Below, one piece after another: positions 45,650 to 57,562 of a DNA stretch of 64,000 nucleotides. Positions within the stretch are counted from its first letter, which is position 1. Each line of letters opens with the position of its first letter. The notes beneath the pieces were generated by a model. That model was not told the DNA's origin. It did not search any database and saw only the letters and a program-made list of their open reading frames with translations. The DNA comes from Neurospora tetraspora (lineage: Eukaryota; Ascomycota; Sordariomycetes; Sordariales; Sordariaceae): assembly GCF_033439725.1 (NCBI RefSeq), contig NW_026944383.1, positions 62,001 through 126,000 on the forward strand, in the 5' to 3' direction. The position numbers and the translations under genes are program-made.

Positions 45650-46501
45650 TTAGTACTGACCCTGAGGAGGGTACTGCTGGCCCTGCTGGGAGGGGTCGGC
45701 CTGGTAGCCGCCATAGGGAGCTGTGTATCCTTCATCTCATCAGCATCACATTCCCGTTAGGTTTTCTTGGAGGTTGAGTGTCTTGCTTACCCTGGCCACC
45801 GTTGTAGCCGCCCTGGGGGCCCTGGCCACCGTTGTAGCCGCCCTGGGGGCCCTGGCCGTAGCTGCGCTGGCCATAGGATTGCTGCTGGTAGCCGCCCTGG
45901 CCGCCGTACTGCTGGCCGCCGCCCTGGCCGCCGTACTGCTGGCCGCCGCCCTGGTAGCCGCCGCGGCCGCCCTGACGGAAGCCGCCACCGCCGCCACCGC
46001 CGGCGCGGTCAGAGGCCTTGTCGACGCGGACTCTGCGTCCGTCGAACCTAATTTGGAGTGTCAGCGTTCGCTCAATGTTAATCTTCCAGATGGGGGAACT
46101 TACTCCTGGCCGTCCATGTTGGCAATGGCATTCTCGGCATCAGCATCGCTGCCGTAGCGGACGAAGCCGAAGCCGCGGCTGCGACCGGTGTCACGGTCCT
46201 TCACGACAACCTGAATAGAGCGAAAAAGGTTGTTTAGTACATGATTATTCTTACTTATGATGTCACTGGCAAGGTCTGACTTGCATGCCGAAGTCGGCAA
46301 GCAAGTCTTGTAGTCAGGGTGAGATGAATTGAACTTACGGCCTCCTCAACAGCGCCGAACTCCTCGAACTTGGCACGGAGCATGTTATCATCCGTGTTCC
46401 ACGACAGACCGCTGCGAATTGTTAGCTGTGAATGGGACGTGGAAGATGTGCCATGGAAGACACGGCGCATGGAATACATACCCGACGAAAAGCTTAGCCA
46501 T
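45650..46501 (-). CDS. Glycine-rich RNA-binding protein, one RRM
   Basis: Small glycine-rich RNA-binding protein of the cold-inducible type. Model: complement(45650..45720, 45791..46047, 46104..46210, 46339..46411, 46482..46501), 528 nt and 175 residues, from five exons, of which the first has only 20 nt. The RRM spans residues 2-80, with RNP2 KLFVGGLS and RNP1 RGFGFVRY, and [21 protein letters not shown] between them. The C-terminal half is Gly/Gln/Tyr-rich with repeats such as [10 protein letters not shown] and GPQGGYNGG, a prion-like, phase-separating kind of sequence. All introns have GTATGT-, GTAAGT- or GTAAGC-type donors. It probably acts in mRNA handling and stress response, by family analogy. 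Confidence 0.93.
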
Positions 46502-49500
46502 TTTTGCCGAGTTGAGGTAGTATGAAGATTTGTTTGAATGTCTACGAATAGTTAGACGTCATGATCACGCTTGATGCTTCTAACAAGCAGGAGGGCGCAA
46601 ATGAGATGCACTCGGTCAAGGCTTCTACTGCCTCGAGCGCAGTTGCCGCACGACATCATTTGAATGAAGCGCGGTTCCTGCTGAGGCAGCCGTGACCGCG
46701 AGATGAAGCCACGAGGTGAGGTCAGGTCGAAGCGATTGATTTGAACAATAGCCCGTGACTTGTGCTCGTGACGATGATGCGATAGAAGTAGAGATGGGAG
46801 TCGCGACTTACGGATGGTAGATCTATGCTTGAATGAGGCACAGATAGGTGAAGACGAGGATGTAGAAGTTTGAGAGAAAGTGCAAGATTGAAAACGAGAC
46901 CCGTGTTCACTTGAAAAATAAGTAGGGGAAGGAAAAAGAAAACCAACAACGCCCCGTAAACAGCGGGGCAAGGTAAATCTGCTGGTCGGTCAAGGCTGGT
47001 AGTATTGGATGCGCTGGTTGGCGGGATATCCACATCGTTTATATTGCAGGAGGAACCAAGCAGATCGAAGGAAAGTTCCCCAGTAGCCGTACACAGCCCG
47101 CAGGGATTTGCGTCAGTCGTCTTGTTATCGAGACTAAAGTTTCCTATTTGAAGAGGCAGATAACGTCACCTTGATGGCCTCTTCGTCCCGTGTTTTGGGA
47201 TGGCGAACATGCTCTCTCTCCGCCATTCCATCCCCAAGAGACCCAAATAGGCACCAGAGGCCCCGAGACTGGGTTCTTGACGCCAAGGACATGTTTCGAC
47301 CAGCATGACGATGGTAGGCGACCTTGGTAACGCGTTTAGGCGCCCAAACAACCATCAAACAGAGAAACGTCAACTTCAGCAGCATGCTCATGAGGTGTTT
47401 TGGACTGGGGCTCGGGGTGTTGGCTGCGCCGAATACGGCTACCTGCCGGCTTGCTTTGTTAAATCCAGATAGTATTCTAGCTAGGGTACGCAGAGTAGTT
47501 TCGAAAAGCCCTTCATGCCCTTCTCGTCTCACGCTTTCACCATTGCCCTCTCTGCCTCTTTTGCCCCCTCTTGAGTTGATGGTATTCACCAGTGTTGCAA
47601 TCTGCATGGGTTCCTGTAGGAACAGCGCGTCCCTGGCAGCCAGTCGTGGGCACATTTCGTCATCTTTGGCCCCCGCCCCTCCCCCTCGATTTTACAGTGG
47701 GAATGGCGCCCTGCAAGCCTGCCTCGCCGGTGTTTGATCCGAGTCGGGATGGAACAAAGATAAAAAGCAAATTTCTATGCCTGAACTCGTCTAGACCGAC
47801 TCGCTTTTCTCTAAACATCCCCTTCTTTTCATCCCGATATTTGAAGCCATCTTGCTGACCGGCAATGGCAGATGACACTGGCAGACACCTCTACGGCTAT
47901 GGTCATGCAGCGAGGTACCCACTCAACAAAATCGAGGGGTCAAGCACCTCATCCCGTCACCAGGGCAGCCTGATTCTGCGGGCAGCGGTCCACCGGAAGG
48001 GTGGGGGAGATCTTATCGATAACGATTGACGGTTCCCGCTCAACAAAGGGGCCCGGCCCTTGTTTGATCCCTGAACGTCTCCAGATTTCCCCGCTAAACC
48101 ACATTCAGCCTCAGCACACAAAAGGGGGGTTTCGCAAATGGGACTTTGAACTGTCAATTTGCTGCCAAGACTTCCCGTGACGCAACATGTGGGTATCGCA
48201 AAGTCCCTGAGATTGAGGCTGCGACCGTTCCTGAAGACAAACAGTAGCATCCGTAGGTTAGATGACTCCGAGTCTTGTCGTCTGAGGATGGAGATAAAGA
48301 GAGTTTGACAAGCTGTTTCGTACCAGCTCTGGCATGAAATTACGGTGAGGTTGGATGAAGTGTGTGTATTGGTGGCAGGTTGAGGCTGCTGGACAACACC
48401 AGATGAAGTCTTCCAGACTGCAATCATTCAACAGAAGAAAACTGACCAACAAGCCATGGCTTGCCCAACATCCTCGAGCTGTTTGTCTTTCGTTGGATTT
48501 CAGATAGTCGTGAGATGGAAGACAGTCAGACCATTGCGGTTCCGTCGTCTGCAGAACGTACTTGCAAAGGATAATTGAGATGAGAATCAACGCTTTTGCG
48601 CAGGGGAACTTTGGGGTTGTCTAGTCGGAGAATGTCTGGTCTATCTCGTCGAGACCATGACATGAACTACGGTGCGCTAGAGGCATGTGGCATGGGTGTA
48701 AGTGGTTTCTATAGACTTCAAGGCTGGTGATAGAGAAGTACCCTGTTACCTTGAGGCTTTGAGGTTCTTCTGTTGGCTTTGCCAGAGCTCAACCTCGCCT
48801 CACCGATGGGTCCTCAGCTGTCAAGTTGCTCAGGGCGAGGTTCTCGATGACTTCTAGTCGACTACCTTATGATGATCCGCGGGCCCTTGATTATCCCCTT
48901 TGTCCGTACAATGTGGCCAAACTGACACTACGTATCATGAAGAACCTCGATGGGCACGGTGGGAATAGCATCAACGTCAACAACAACAACCAACGGACCC
49001 GCCAGCGAAGATCTGAAGGTGGAGGCCTGGGGCCAAAGCCAAGATTCCCTTCCCCTGTTGTCGGCTTTGGGATCCACTTCGGTCTTGTATCCTACTGGCT
49101 TATCTGGTTCAAAACTGGGGTCCAACTGTCCTGCATGGTTCATCTCATGGAGTCGCAGATGCCCTGCCGGTCTCCACCAACAACGTCAATGCCGTTGATG
49201 CGGCGAACATTGCGCTGTGCATACGATATCAAGATCTTGCAGGCTTTAATAGCGTCGACTTCCAGTCAAATTGGTCGACGAACCTTGTGAAGAGATTGTA
49301 CCTGCAGGATGCGACTGTACCCGGCGTGGAAAGGGAACTGGTCAAAATAGGCAATTAGCTGTGAGTGGATTGAGCTATTTGGATGCCGGACACTCCATCG
49401 TTAAGTTCTTTCACAAGCCGTCGACTCTTTTCAATCTCTTTGGCTTAAGGTCATCGTGATGACTTAGGTCAGTGGTAAGATATCCAAACGAAATGTTCAA

Positions 49501-50010
49501 GCTGGACTCGGAGACGCAAAACGACGGATGTTGCGCTTTCAGACATGGATAAAAGTTAAGGTAGGTCCTTCTCCAGAGCCATAGGTACACCATGGACTGG
49601 TAGGCACCTTCCAAATTACTGTTACAATCCAGTCAGGAAGGCGTCTCATTGGATGATATTGTAGTTTCGTGATACAGTTACGAGCGAAATGTGCTCGTAC
49701 GAGCTTCATTCGTTCAGTGTCTGGAAGGGTCGAACAGTAGTAAAATACGACATCCACGTACTCGCTGCCTGTAAATTTCAAGAACACAAGCTCATTCCCT
49801 GAGACGCAGTGTTGATCGTGCTTGCATCGTTACTGCTCTGATGGCGCTCGCCGTCTTTCTTTGGAGTTAGCCGGGGCATATTCACACGAGTAAGCCTTTT
49901 CAAACTCCAGTTCACTTCATCTAACACCTGCTCACTGGGACTTCAGTCGCCCTTGTCCGTCATTTCTCAAGCCTTCGAGGCGTCTTTTCTTGTTGGTGTC
50001 AACCGGACCT
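46502..50010. other. 3.5-kb gene-free divergent region
   Basis: The region lies upstream of both the RRM gene (minus) and the disordered-protein gene (plus). Open frames of up to 173 codons (47134-47655 minus) and 156 codons (47957-48427 minus) are present, but none shows a domain or family-like sequence. Long upstream regions and leaders are common for regulated Neurospora genes. A noncoding transcript is possible. Confidence 0.5.
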
Positions 50011-51957
50011 ATGGATTTCCGTAAATACCATGACCGAGACGAGTATCCATACGAATCACGTCGAACATCGGACCATGATCGTCATCGACAGGAACGAAGA
50101 AGCGATGATTACCATCACACCTCTGCCAGAATGCGTAACAGAGAAGGCCAACACGATTATCAAGACGAGTTCGATGTGCCAGCTAGCCAACCTGAGAAAA
50201 CAGATTATGTTCAATCATGGCTGCAGCGGTCACAAGCGAATCGCGCCCGCCCGCCAGAACCGATTCCGGGAGACAAACCACGAAAGATTTCGCCGCGAGT
50301 GCACATGGTCAAACAGGCTAGTCAAAAGAAAAAGAGAACACGATCAGAGTCGCCCGAGCCAGCACGCCCAAGGGAGACCCATAGCCCAGTTGCTCTTCGA
50401 TTTGAAAAGAGGTCTCGACACAAAACAAGGCATGACAAATACGACTACAAGCCTGAAGTAGACCGCAACAAGAGACGGGCTAAGAGTAAAGAACATCGCC
50501 GTGATGACAGTTATGGGTCCTTGGAGGATGTTCAAAGACACAAGCGAAGTGAATATCAACATATGGTGGGTATATGTACTATCGTTGCCTTACGTTGATT
50601 TACTGATGTTGTACAAGTCACAGCAACGGTCGAATGATCATGTCCAACGAACCGAACCCGGCCCTTCCCGACATCGGAGCTCTAAAGCAAAGGAGATCGA
50701 AGCTTTATCAAGACGCCCTGACCATAGATCAAGAGCGGCGGAGCCGAGACCAAGAAGCCGAAAGCAGCAGGTGGAAGATAAGGAATTGGAGGAGCTGTCT
50801 GCGTTCTTTACGCGGAGAGCTGGCGGTGAAAGAGCCGAAGCTGAAAAAATACGCCACCGAGCTCGTCGAGAACAACGCCATGACACTGCTGCTGCCAGAC
50901 ATCCTGCTTCAGATGTCCGCCAACAACGAACACAAGATTCACCCACCACTTCGCTCCATCCTAGTAGAAGCATCGCCTCTACCAGACAACCTTCGCCCAC
51001 GTCTCTCCAGCCGAACACTCATGTCTCCTCGTGTGCTGATGATCCAAGAAATATCCTGCCAACCCGTCCGAGTAGCAGATCAACCACGTACTTCACATGG
51101 TCAATAAGTGACAGGGGTCCAAATGCTAGGGCGCCAGTATCCAACGATTCCACATCGGAGAGACCACAGAGGAGTATTCAAAGCTCTGCTAGGAAAGTGG
51201 TCCTTCAGGAGCGGAAAATAAAGAGCCCTAACGTGGTTTTGGAGGATTTAAAGATCAGGCCAACTTCGAGAGCAAAGCATCGTCCACGGAAACGAGTAGT
51301 GTACAGGGATGCTCAGGTCCAAACATCTTTTGATGCAGAAACAGGTCAAAATCGCCAACACGCAAAAAAGGCAACTCCCCAGTATCGAGATTCTGCAGTC
51401 ATGACAGCAGATGATAACAGCAACCTCAAAGAACGTGTCTCCATGCTGGCTGTAGAATCATTGACGGATATGAATAAGAGGCCTGTGGATGAGCAGCATT
51501 CATCCGATGCTACAGCAGCAAGACAGATAGGTGCACAACCTCAGTCACAGTCCCAGCCTCAACCACAAGCTTGGGTTACCTACAGTGCTGAGGATAGACT
51601 CATTCCTCAGCCGCTTATAGCAGCGAGTAACTTGCCTGTCCAAGGAGGCTGGCAAGCATATCAAGGACCTTCTGCTGGACAAGAGGTCGGTCGTTATATG
51701 CGACTCCTTCCACCCTCAAGAATTCAGGCTCTAATGCCTTCTCATCGATTAACCCCTTTGCGCCCTGTAGCTGATCGCGTTTCAGGGCATCCTTCATGCC
51801 CTTCAACTCGGCCTTTTCATATTCCTACGCAGGGGCCACCTCGTGAAAGTATGGAAGACTACATCAACAGGATTGAACAAGAAGCCTTGCAGGATTCCAC
51901 CAACAATGAAGAGATGGATCAATTACAGCCCCATCGTCCCGAATTGACTGAACGCAC

Positions 51958-52001
<44 letters not shown>

Positions 52002-52201
52002 TCGGCCCTGGTTTATACCCCGAAGGCAATGGTATGCTTCTTCCAGACAACGGGTGGTACGATCAGCATCCACTTGCAACAGACATAGCACATATCGAGG
52101 CACAGGACCGCGAATCTTTCGAGCTGGATTTTTACGGGCAGAGTACGGGGGCTCAAGATACCGGGTTACCGAGAATGTGGGAAGATCCGCGCGGGTTCTG
52201 A
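50011..52201 (+). CDS. Long disordered Arg/Ser/Gln-rich protein
   Basis: Model: join(50011..50565, 50618..52201), 2139 nt and 712 residues. The start is the ATG of MDFRKYHDRDEYPYESRR. The intron has a GTGGGT donor; the acceptor could instead be at 50623, also in frame, so two residues are uncertain. The N-terminal third is rich in Arg, Asp, His and Ser (RS/RD-like). A weak ordered motif YVQSWLQRSQANRARPPEP and an acidic-helical block VEDKELEELSAFFTRRAGGE follow. Later, KRVVYRDAQVQTSF, then ESMEDYINRIEQEAL, a run of 14 Gln codons and a C-terminal FELDFYG...LPRMWEDPRGF may be short conserved linear motifs. I do not recognise the family; a nuclear or RNA-linked role is only suggested by composition. 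Confidence 0.75.
51959..52000 (+). repeat. CAG repeat, 14 units
   Basis: A pure CAG run encoding 14 Gln residues near the C-terminus of the disordered protein. It is likely variable between strains. Confidence 0.95.
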
Positions 52202-52229
52202 GATGTGACCCGTTGATTTAGAGAAGTCA

Positions 52230-53353
52230 TCACTCCGGGTTCTGATCCTTCCACTTTGCCTTAATGCTTTCAATGTCCATTCCACACTTTGCGGCTTTGG
52301 CGACTACCGCCCGAGCCTTTCCAACCACAGGAGCATCAATCATCTTTCCGTCCAAGGTCCAAGCACCTCGACCCGCTGCAGAGGCCTTGTCATCGGCAAC
52401 AAGGACACGAACGGACCACTCAACCTCGGCCTCTGCTGGGGCGAACAATCGCTGGGCCACTTCGACCTGGCTGGGATGGATACACTCTGTTTTAATGCCA
52501 ACTGTTAGTGAAGAGCCACGGTACCTATTATATGGGTACCGTCGGTACAAGGAAAGGAACATCAAAAATAGGTAACTCACGCTTTCCGTTGAAGCCCATC
52601 TCCTTGCCGTTCTGACACTCCTCTTCTAGCCGCTTTACCCCCTCTGGGCCCTTGTATGAGGTACAGACAAGATCAATGGAGCTAGGGAGATCGAATGCTC
52701 TGGCAGCAGTCACAATGGCACTTCTGGCGTACAAAAACTCCGCCAAACCTGGTGTTCGCGTAATGGACAGGTCCAATGCAAAGTCCTCAGCAGCAAAAAT
52801 CAGGCCACTCAGATACGGCGACGCAGCACAGATCGAGCGCAGATCCATCACCGCTCTGGCCGACTCGATCAGGGCAATCAACTTGAGAGGGCTTGCCGTG
52901 GGATCTGAAGAATGCCGTTGGGGTGCTGCATGGCGGATGACATCAGTGACGAAGGACAAAACGCTAGCACTGTTGACCTTCGGGATGACAATGGCGTCAA
53001 GGTTCGGAGCGCTTGCGAGAGTGGTTAGATCATCAAGCGCATAGGGGGTCGAGACAGCATTGATGCGTACAGCAAGCTCTCCAATGGAAGCCGGCTTGTT
53101 CGAAAGTGAGGATAGGTGGTCGCGCAATTGTGTGCGAGCGGTCTGCTTGTTTGCTGGAGTCACTGAGTCCTCAAGGTCATATGTAATATTGTCACTAGCC
53201 AAGGACAGTGACTTGGTCATGAACTTCTGGGAAGACGCAGGAACTGGGCCATCTGAGTTAGCAACCATTGCACAGACATATGACAGGGGGATTATATCTT
53301 GGATAGATCACACCATATAGCAGCGCCCGACGGAGGACGGAAGAGATAGCCAT
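52230..53353 (-). CDS. HpcH/HpaI-type lyase, CLYBL/citrate lyase beta-like
   Basis: Mg-dependent C-C lyase of the citrate lyase beta/CLYBL family, probably mitochondrial, acting on malyl- or citramalyl-CoA type substrates by family analogy. Model: complement(52230..52486, 52581..53243, 53314..53353), 960 nt and 319 residues. Exon 1 encodes MAISSVLRRALLY, and joining at 53243 gives LLYVPASSQKFMTKSLSL, matching the family LLYVPGSS motif. Further blocks are ITYDLEDSV (metal and substrate site), AIVIPKVNS, LIALIESARAVMDL, LIFAAEDFALDL and GKQCIHPSQV. A second AG 9 nt upstream would also keep frame, but lies too close to the GCTAAC branch site. The N-terminal basic, Ser-rich leader could be a targeting peptide. 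The gene is divergent from TVP23. Confidence 0.92.
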
Positions 53354-54142
53354 GATATTCAGTTCAAGTCAAGGTGGACTCTGCGGTATGTGTGGATGTT
53401 GATGTGATGTGAACTGCTTGACTTCGTGGCTCACGACTATCACCGGCTCAACCACGTTATCCACTGCAGACCTCTGCTAACCAATGTTAATGCGTGAGGT
53501 TGTCGAGCTGACAGTATCTCATTCTATCGGGGAAAGGGGAGAATATTAAGAGAAAAGAGGTGCTGAGCTCAATGGGAAGTCAAATGGCATGTGACGTAGG
53601 ACCGGCGCGGAGCTGTTGCTTCGGGCCGCTGTCGGCTGGGGCGCTGTATCCACTAAACTTTACCGGCCTCCGTACTTCCCGATGCAGCTTTGATGCTATT
53701 CACGGAGAGCCTCATCAGTAACCATATAAATGGCCTGGAAGGCTCATAAACAATTTTATGGAAAAAGACATTGAATTCCCCAGTGCGTAAATTCAGGAAG
53801 CTTTGTACGGAAGACCAGCACGGTGTCATTCCCGTCGTAGTGGAAACGCGGTAACGATAGTGCATTAACAGACAAGTCAGGGGGTTGTGGTACAAGGTAC
53901 CTCCCAAATGCAGCTAACTGCTAGCAGAAATTGGGTACTTAGCTACCTCGTAGAGCTGCCCACTATACACGTTTCTGTTAATGCACCTTAGCTCCTGTCG
54001 GTCAGCCAGCGCGGAGCTTAGGTGTTCTGACCTGCGCAGTTACGCATCGTGGGCAGCATCAACTCTCTCTCCAAGCAACTTCACGACGACAACACTGTGA
54101 CGAACGACCTTCGAACCCGAACCAGGTCACTTTCTGATCCTG
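53354..54142. promoter_or_regulatory. Divergent upstream region of the lyase and TVP23 genes
   Basis: These 0.8 kb separate two divergent start codons and should hold both promoters. No coding sequence is supported. Confidence 0.5.
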
Positions 54143-55240
54143 ATGATGGAAGCAACACCGACGCCCGGCTCTTTGAGCTGGCGCTTGAGCTCGCATCCTA
54201 TTACGCTCCTGACGTTCCTCGCTTTCCGATCATGTAGGTGCTCCCGGTTCCTCTCCTAGCCCAGCTCCCTTTGTCAACATCCCGAGGATTGCGTCGAGAA
54301 GCAGCCCGTCATTATGGCCATGGTGGAATAGGAGGATTGATTTCGGCGGGACAGACGATGGGTAGAAGATCACGAAGAGAAGACGGAGGATGGAACACCC
54401 GGTATCTGCTTGCAAGACACGCTTGCTAACACCCTCTCGCGAACTACAGCTAGTCTTCTCGTCTACCTCTTTGGCCTCTTGTTTACCGACAATCTGTAAG
54501 GCGATCCCTTCTGCCCTTAAACCCCCTACGATCCTCGACTTGCCCATTTGCCCATATCCCCCTCGACACAATTGCAGGCGAAGGCGAAGGCGAACCCGAG
54601 AGCGTCCCTGGCTTTCCACGGCTGTCAACCACAAGAAAGAAGAAATAAACCGATTGCTAACCACCCAACCAACCGACCAACAGTGTCATGATCTTCATCA
54701 TCACCATCCTCCTCCTCGCCGGCGACTTCTACTACCTGAAGAACATTGCCGGCCGCCGACTCGTGGGCCTGCGCTGGTGGAACGAGGTCGACCCTAACTC
54801 GGGCGACTCGCACTGGGTGTTTGAGAGCAGCGAACCGGGGACCAAGATCATCAACGCGACCGACAGCCGCTTCTTTTGGCTGGCTATCTACGCGCAGCCG
54901 CTGCTGTGGGTGGTGTTGGCTATTGTGGCGCTGTTTAGTTTGAAGTTTATTTGGTTGCCTCTTGTTGGTATGTACCTCTTTCTTCCTCTCTCTCCTCTAA
55001 TTATCGGACTATAGCTAGCTCTCTTGAGTGTGGGATTATGTGTCAAAGGGCATTATGCTGATTGGGTGTTGGTGGGTTGCTGTAGCTATTGCGTTGGTTC
55101 TGACCATCACCAACTCGCTTGCCTTCTCGCGGTGCGACAAGTTCAGCCAGGCTTCCAACATTGCTGGGACCGCGTTCAGCTCGGGTAACATTGCTGGTAA
55201 TATTGCAAGCAACATGGTTGGGAGGTTCTTCTCGAGGTAG
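54143..55240 (+). CDS. tvp23: Golgi membrane protein TVP23
   Basis: Late-Golgi vesicle membrane protein of the TVP23/FAM18 family, linked to Golgi traffic. Model: join(54143..54233, 54450..54495, 54684..54967, 55086..55240), 576 nt and 191 residues, the usual size. Tandem ATGs open the frame (54143 and 54146). Exon 1 gives [20 protein letters not shown], exon 2 the [15 protein letters not shown] segment, and exon 3 [20 protein letters not shown], then [20 protein letters not shown] and [20 protein letters not shown]. Exon 4 has [18 protein letters not shown] and ends NMVGRFFSR. Four hydrophobic spans are visible, as expected. Donors are GTAGGT, GTAAGG and GTATGT. The family-conserved RLSSHP and LRWWNE motifs make this call firm. 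Confidence 0.96.
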
Positions 55241-55878
55241 ACAGAAAGCAGGAAGCAAACTGCTAGAGTCAGGGACGGGGGTTAGGTGAAGCGAGTATTC
55301 AGAGAAAACTACTCCCATAAGGTACAGGTAGAGGATTCAGACCCCGAGGATACTTAAGGCCATTTGTCATATTTTCTGGTGTTCAGTATGGCATTACAGG
55401 TTGGGTTTTAGGAACAAAATCAGTGAAGGGAACTATGGCGTATCAATTTGTCGATGTTAATTTCCTAGTTCCGGTGCCAGAAAATTGGTCATGTGAGCAA
55501 GACGCGAAACATCATGATCGATTTCGAAATCCGGGATGTTGTGTCCGGCACGCACACAGCCCGCTCATCTTCTTGTGATATTACGGGCCTCACGGAAGAA
55601 AAAATCATAATAATATGCGGTACGTTCACCCCGTTTTCCTCGTTGCATTCACTTGAATCACTCCAGGGCTACTTTATGAAAGATGGACGAATACTAAGTC
55701 GCTGATAAAAGATTTTGATCATTCATAACCATCAGATATTGAAGCATCACCCGACATTGACCTGGATATACGCAGCTTCCCAAAGACAAACAATGAAAGA
55801 AAAGAGTAAAGAACTGGTCATAGCACCCTCTCTTCCCCAACTACCATATTCGCTTATTTTGACCTTCTAAAGCATTCA
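55241..55878. other. Convergent intergenic region (3' UTRs)
   Basis: Between the stop codons of TVP23 and the type I membrane protein. No gene is visible. Confidence 0.6.
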
Positions 55879-57562
55879 TCATAGGTTCCTAGATCCCCTC
55901 CGCCCTCCCGCATGCTGTTCAATCGCCGCATCAAGCTGCCGCTCCTCCTCCTCCAACCTCCTGATTTCCTCCTCCGTCATTCCCTCCTCAACCAAATGAG
56001 CATACGGCGTCGACAAGCTCCTGCCCTGCTGCTGTTGGCTGATCAGACTACCCCGGTTGCTTTCAGTGCCTGCTCCCCCGTGCGTAAGCGATGGCGCACC
56101 ACCGCCGCTGTGCAGAGTAGTCGGTGATCCCCCTCCTCCTCCTCCGGATTGGTGATCAGTGTACATCGTGTATGACCTTCCAGACTGATGATCATGCTGT
56201 ATCTGCTGCTGCTGCATGTGGTGGGACGGGGCGTTCGAAACCGGGCTACCTCCATCTCCTTCTAATCTTCCATCTACGCCGGGAAGAACCACATGAGGGG
56301 AAACACCGGAACCAATGATGTTAGGAATAACGACACTACCGCTATTCCTGTTATTGGCACCGGCACCTCCCATTCCCATGGGGTGTTGTTGGTGGTTGTG
56401 GCCATCGTCAGAGTAAGGCGAGTGAGGCGCGTTCGTCACGTCGTGGATGACGCCCGCGTTGGCTTCCTTCTCGGCCATGAGCTCGTCGCCACCGTTTCGA
56501 CCACCACCGCTGGCGAAGCCCCCGTAAGGCACGCCGCGGCTGGTACCGCTGCCGAGAGCGTTTTGCTTTTGGCGCCGGCGGAGGCAGAAGAAGACGATGC
56601 CGCCGATGAGAGCGAGGCCGAGGAGGCCGCAGGCTATGGCGATTCCGACGATGGCGCCGATGGAGAGACCTTTCTTGCTTTTGGAGCTCAAGGGCTTTTC
56701 GGTGCTGATGATTTCGCCGCTGCTGTTGGTAGGGGTGGCTAAGGTTGCCCCTGAATTGGTAGAAGTTGGTCCGATGGGCTTGCTGGTCCCGGTTGTCCCT
56801 GACGAGTCTTGTCCAACTTCTTCTGGCAAGACCGATGTCGCATTTTGCAGCACGGGATCCTCAAGTGCTGCGAGTCTTTGGTCTTCGTTATTCAATACTT
56901 TGAAAAAGCGGCTGTAACTCTTGCCCGTCTTCCCATCCGTCATCCAAGCAGCTTCAAAATACAACAACTTCCCGGTCGCGGCAGTTGGGGGATCAATAAG
57001 GTTCCAGATGTTTTTGATTTTCACTGTGCCTTCCGTAGAATTTGAAGTGACTGTTCAGACGTTCCCATGGATCAGCATCAATTTTCCACGCCCATCATGC
57101 CCAGCATCAAGGATATAAATTAGACGTTTGAGAATCATTCAGCCTTTTCTCATGTAACTTACCAATAAGATCGATGGAACTGGCGAGAGGATCAGATATG
57201 TCTGCCGTCTTCGAGGGAATACGTTCGTCTCGAACAGACAGAACAAGCGTTCCGTCTATCGCCGGATAGCCACTCCCAAGCGGCTTCGGGTTCGTGGTAA
57301 GGTCCGCTTTTGTCGGGGTAAAATATAGAGTGACGGCCTTGATTTTGACATCGTCCGTACCTATGATGTTCCATTTGAATACGGCGTTTACATTCGGCGG
57401 GGAGATTACCGCCTGCTTTTTTTCTGTTGTGATTTGGTCGGTAAAGCCTTGATATGGATCAAACGTAACAACATCCCCATGTTGAATAGCTGCCTGTGAA
57501 GCCGCAGGACGCCCCAACGACAGAGCGGCTAGCAGCCAGCTCTTAACCGCAACTATTCGCAT
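55879..57562 (-). CDS. Type I membrane protein with fungal ectodomain
   Basis: Model: complement(55879..57050, 57163..57562), 1572 nt and 523 residues; the intron has a GTAAGT donor. Residues 1-24 (MRIVAVKSWLLAALSLGRPA...) form a signal peptide. The ectodomain includes VFKWNIIGTDDVKIKAVTLY, PAIDGTLVLSVRDERIPSK, and later VKIKNIWNLIDPP and LLYFEAAWMTDGKTGKSYSR, which looks like a folded beta-rich domain. A Ser/Thr-rich stalk precedes one transmembrane helix (IGAIVGIAIACGLLGLALIGGIVFF) followed by RRRQK. The cytoplasmic tail is Gly/His/Gln-rich and disordered, with a C-terminal helix EEGMTEEEIRRLEEEERQLD. I do not recognise a named family; a plasma-membrane or vacuolar sensor or adhesin-like role is an inference from the layout. 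Confidence 0.85.

Noticed and set aside
47134-47655. 173-codon open frame on the minus strand
   Set aside because: No recognisable domain; composition is not typical of the neighbouring genes and a plus-strand frame overlaps it.
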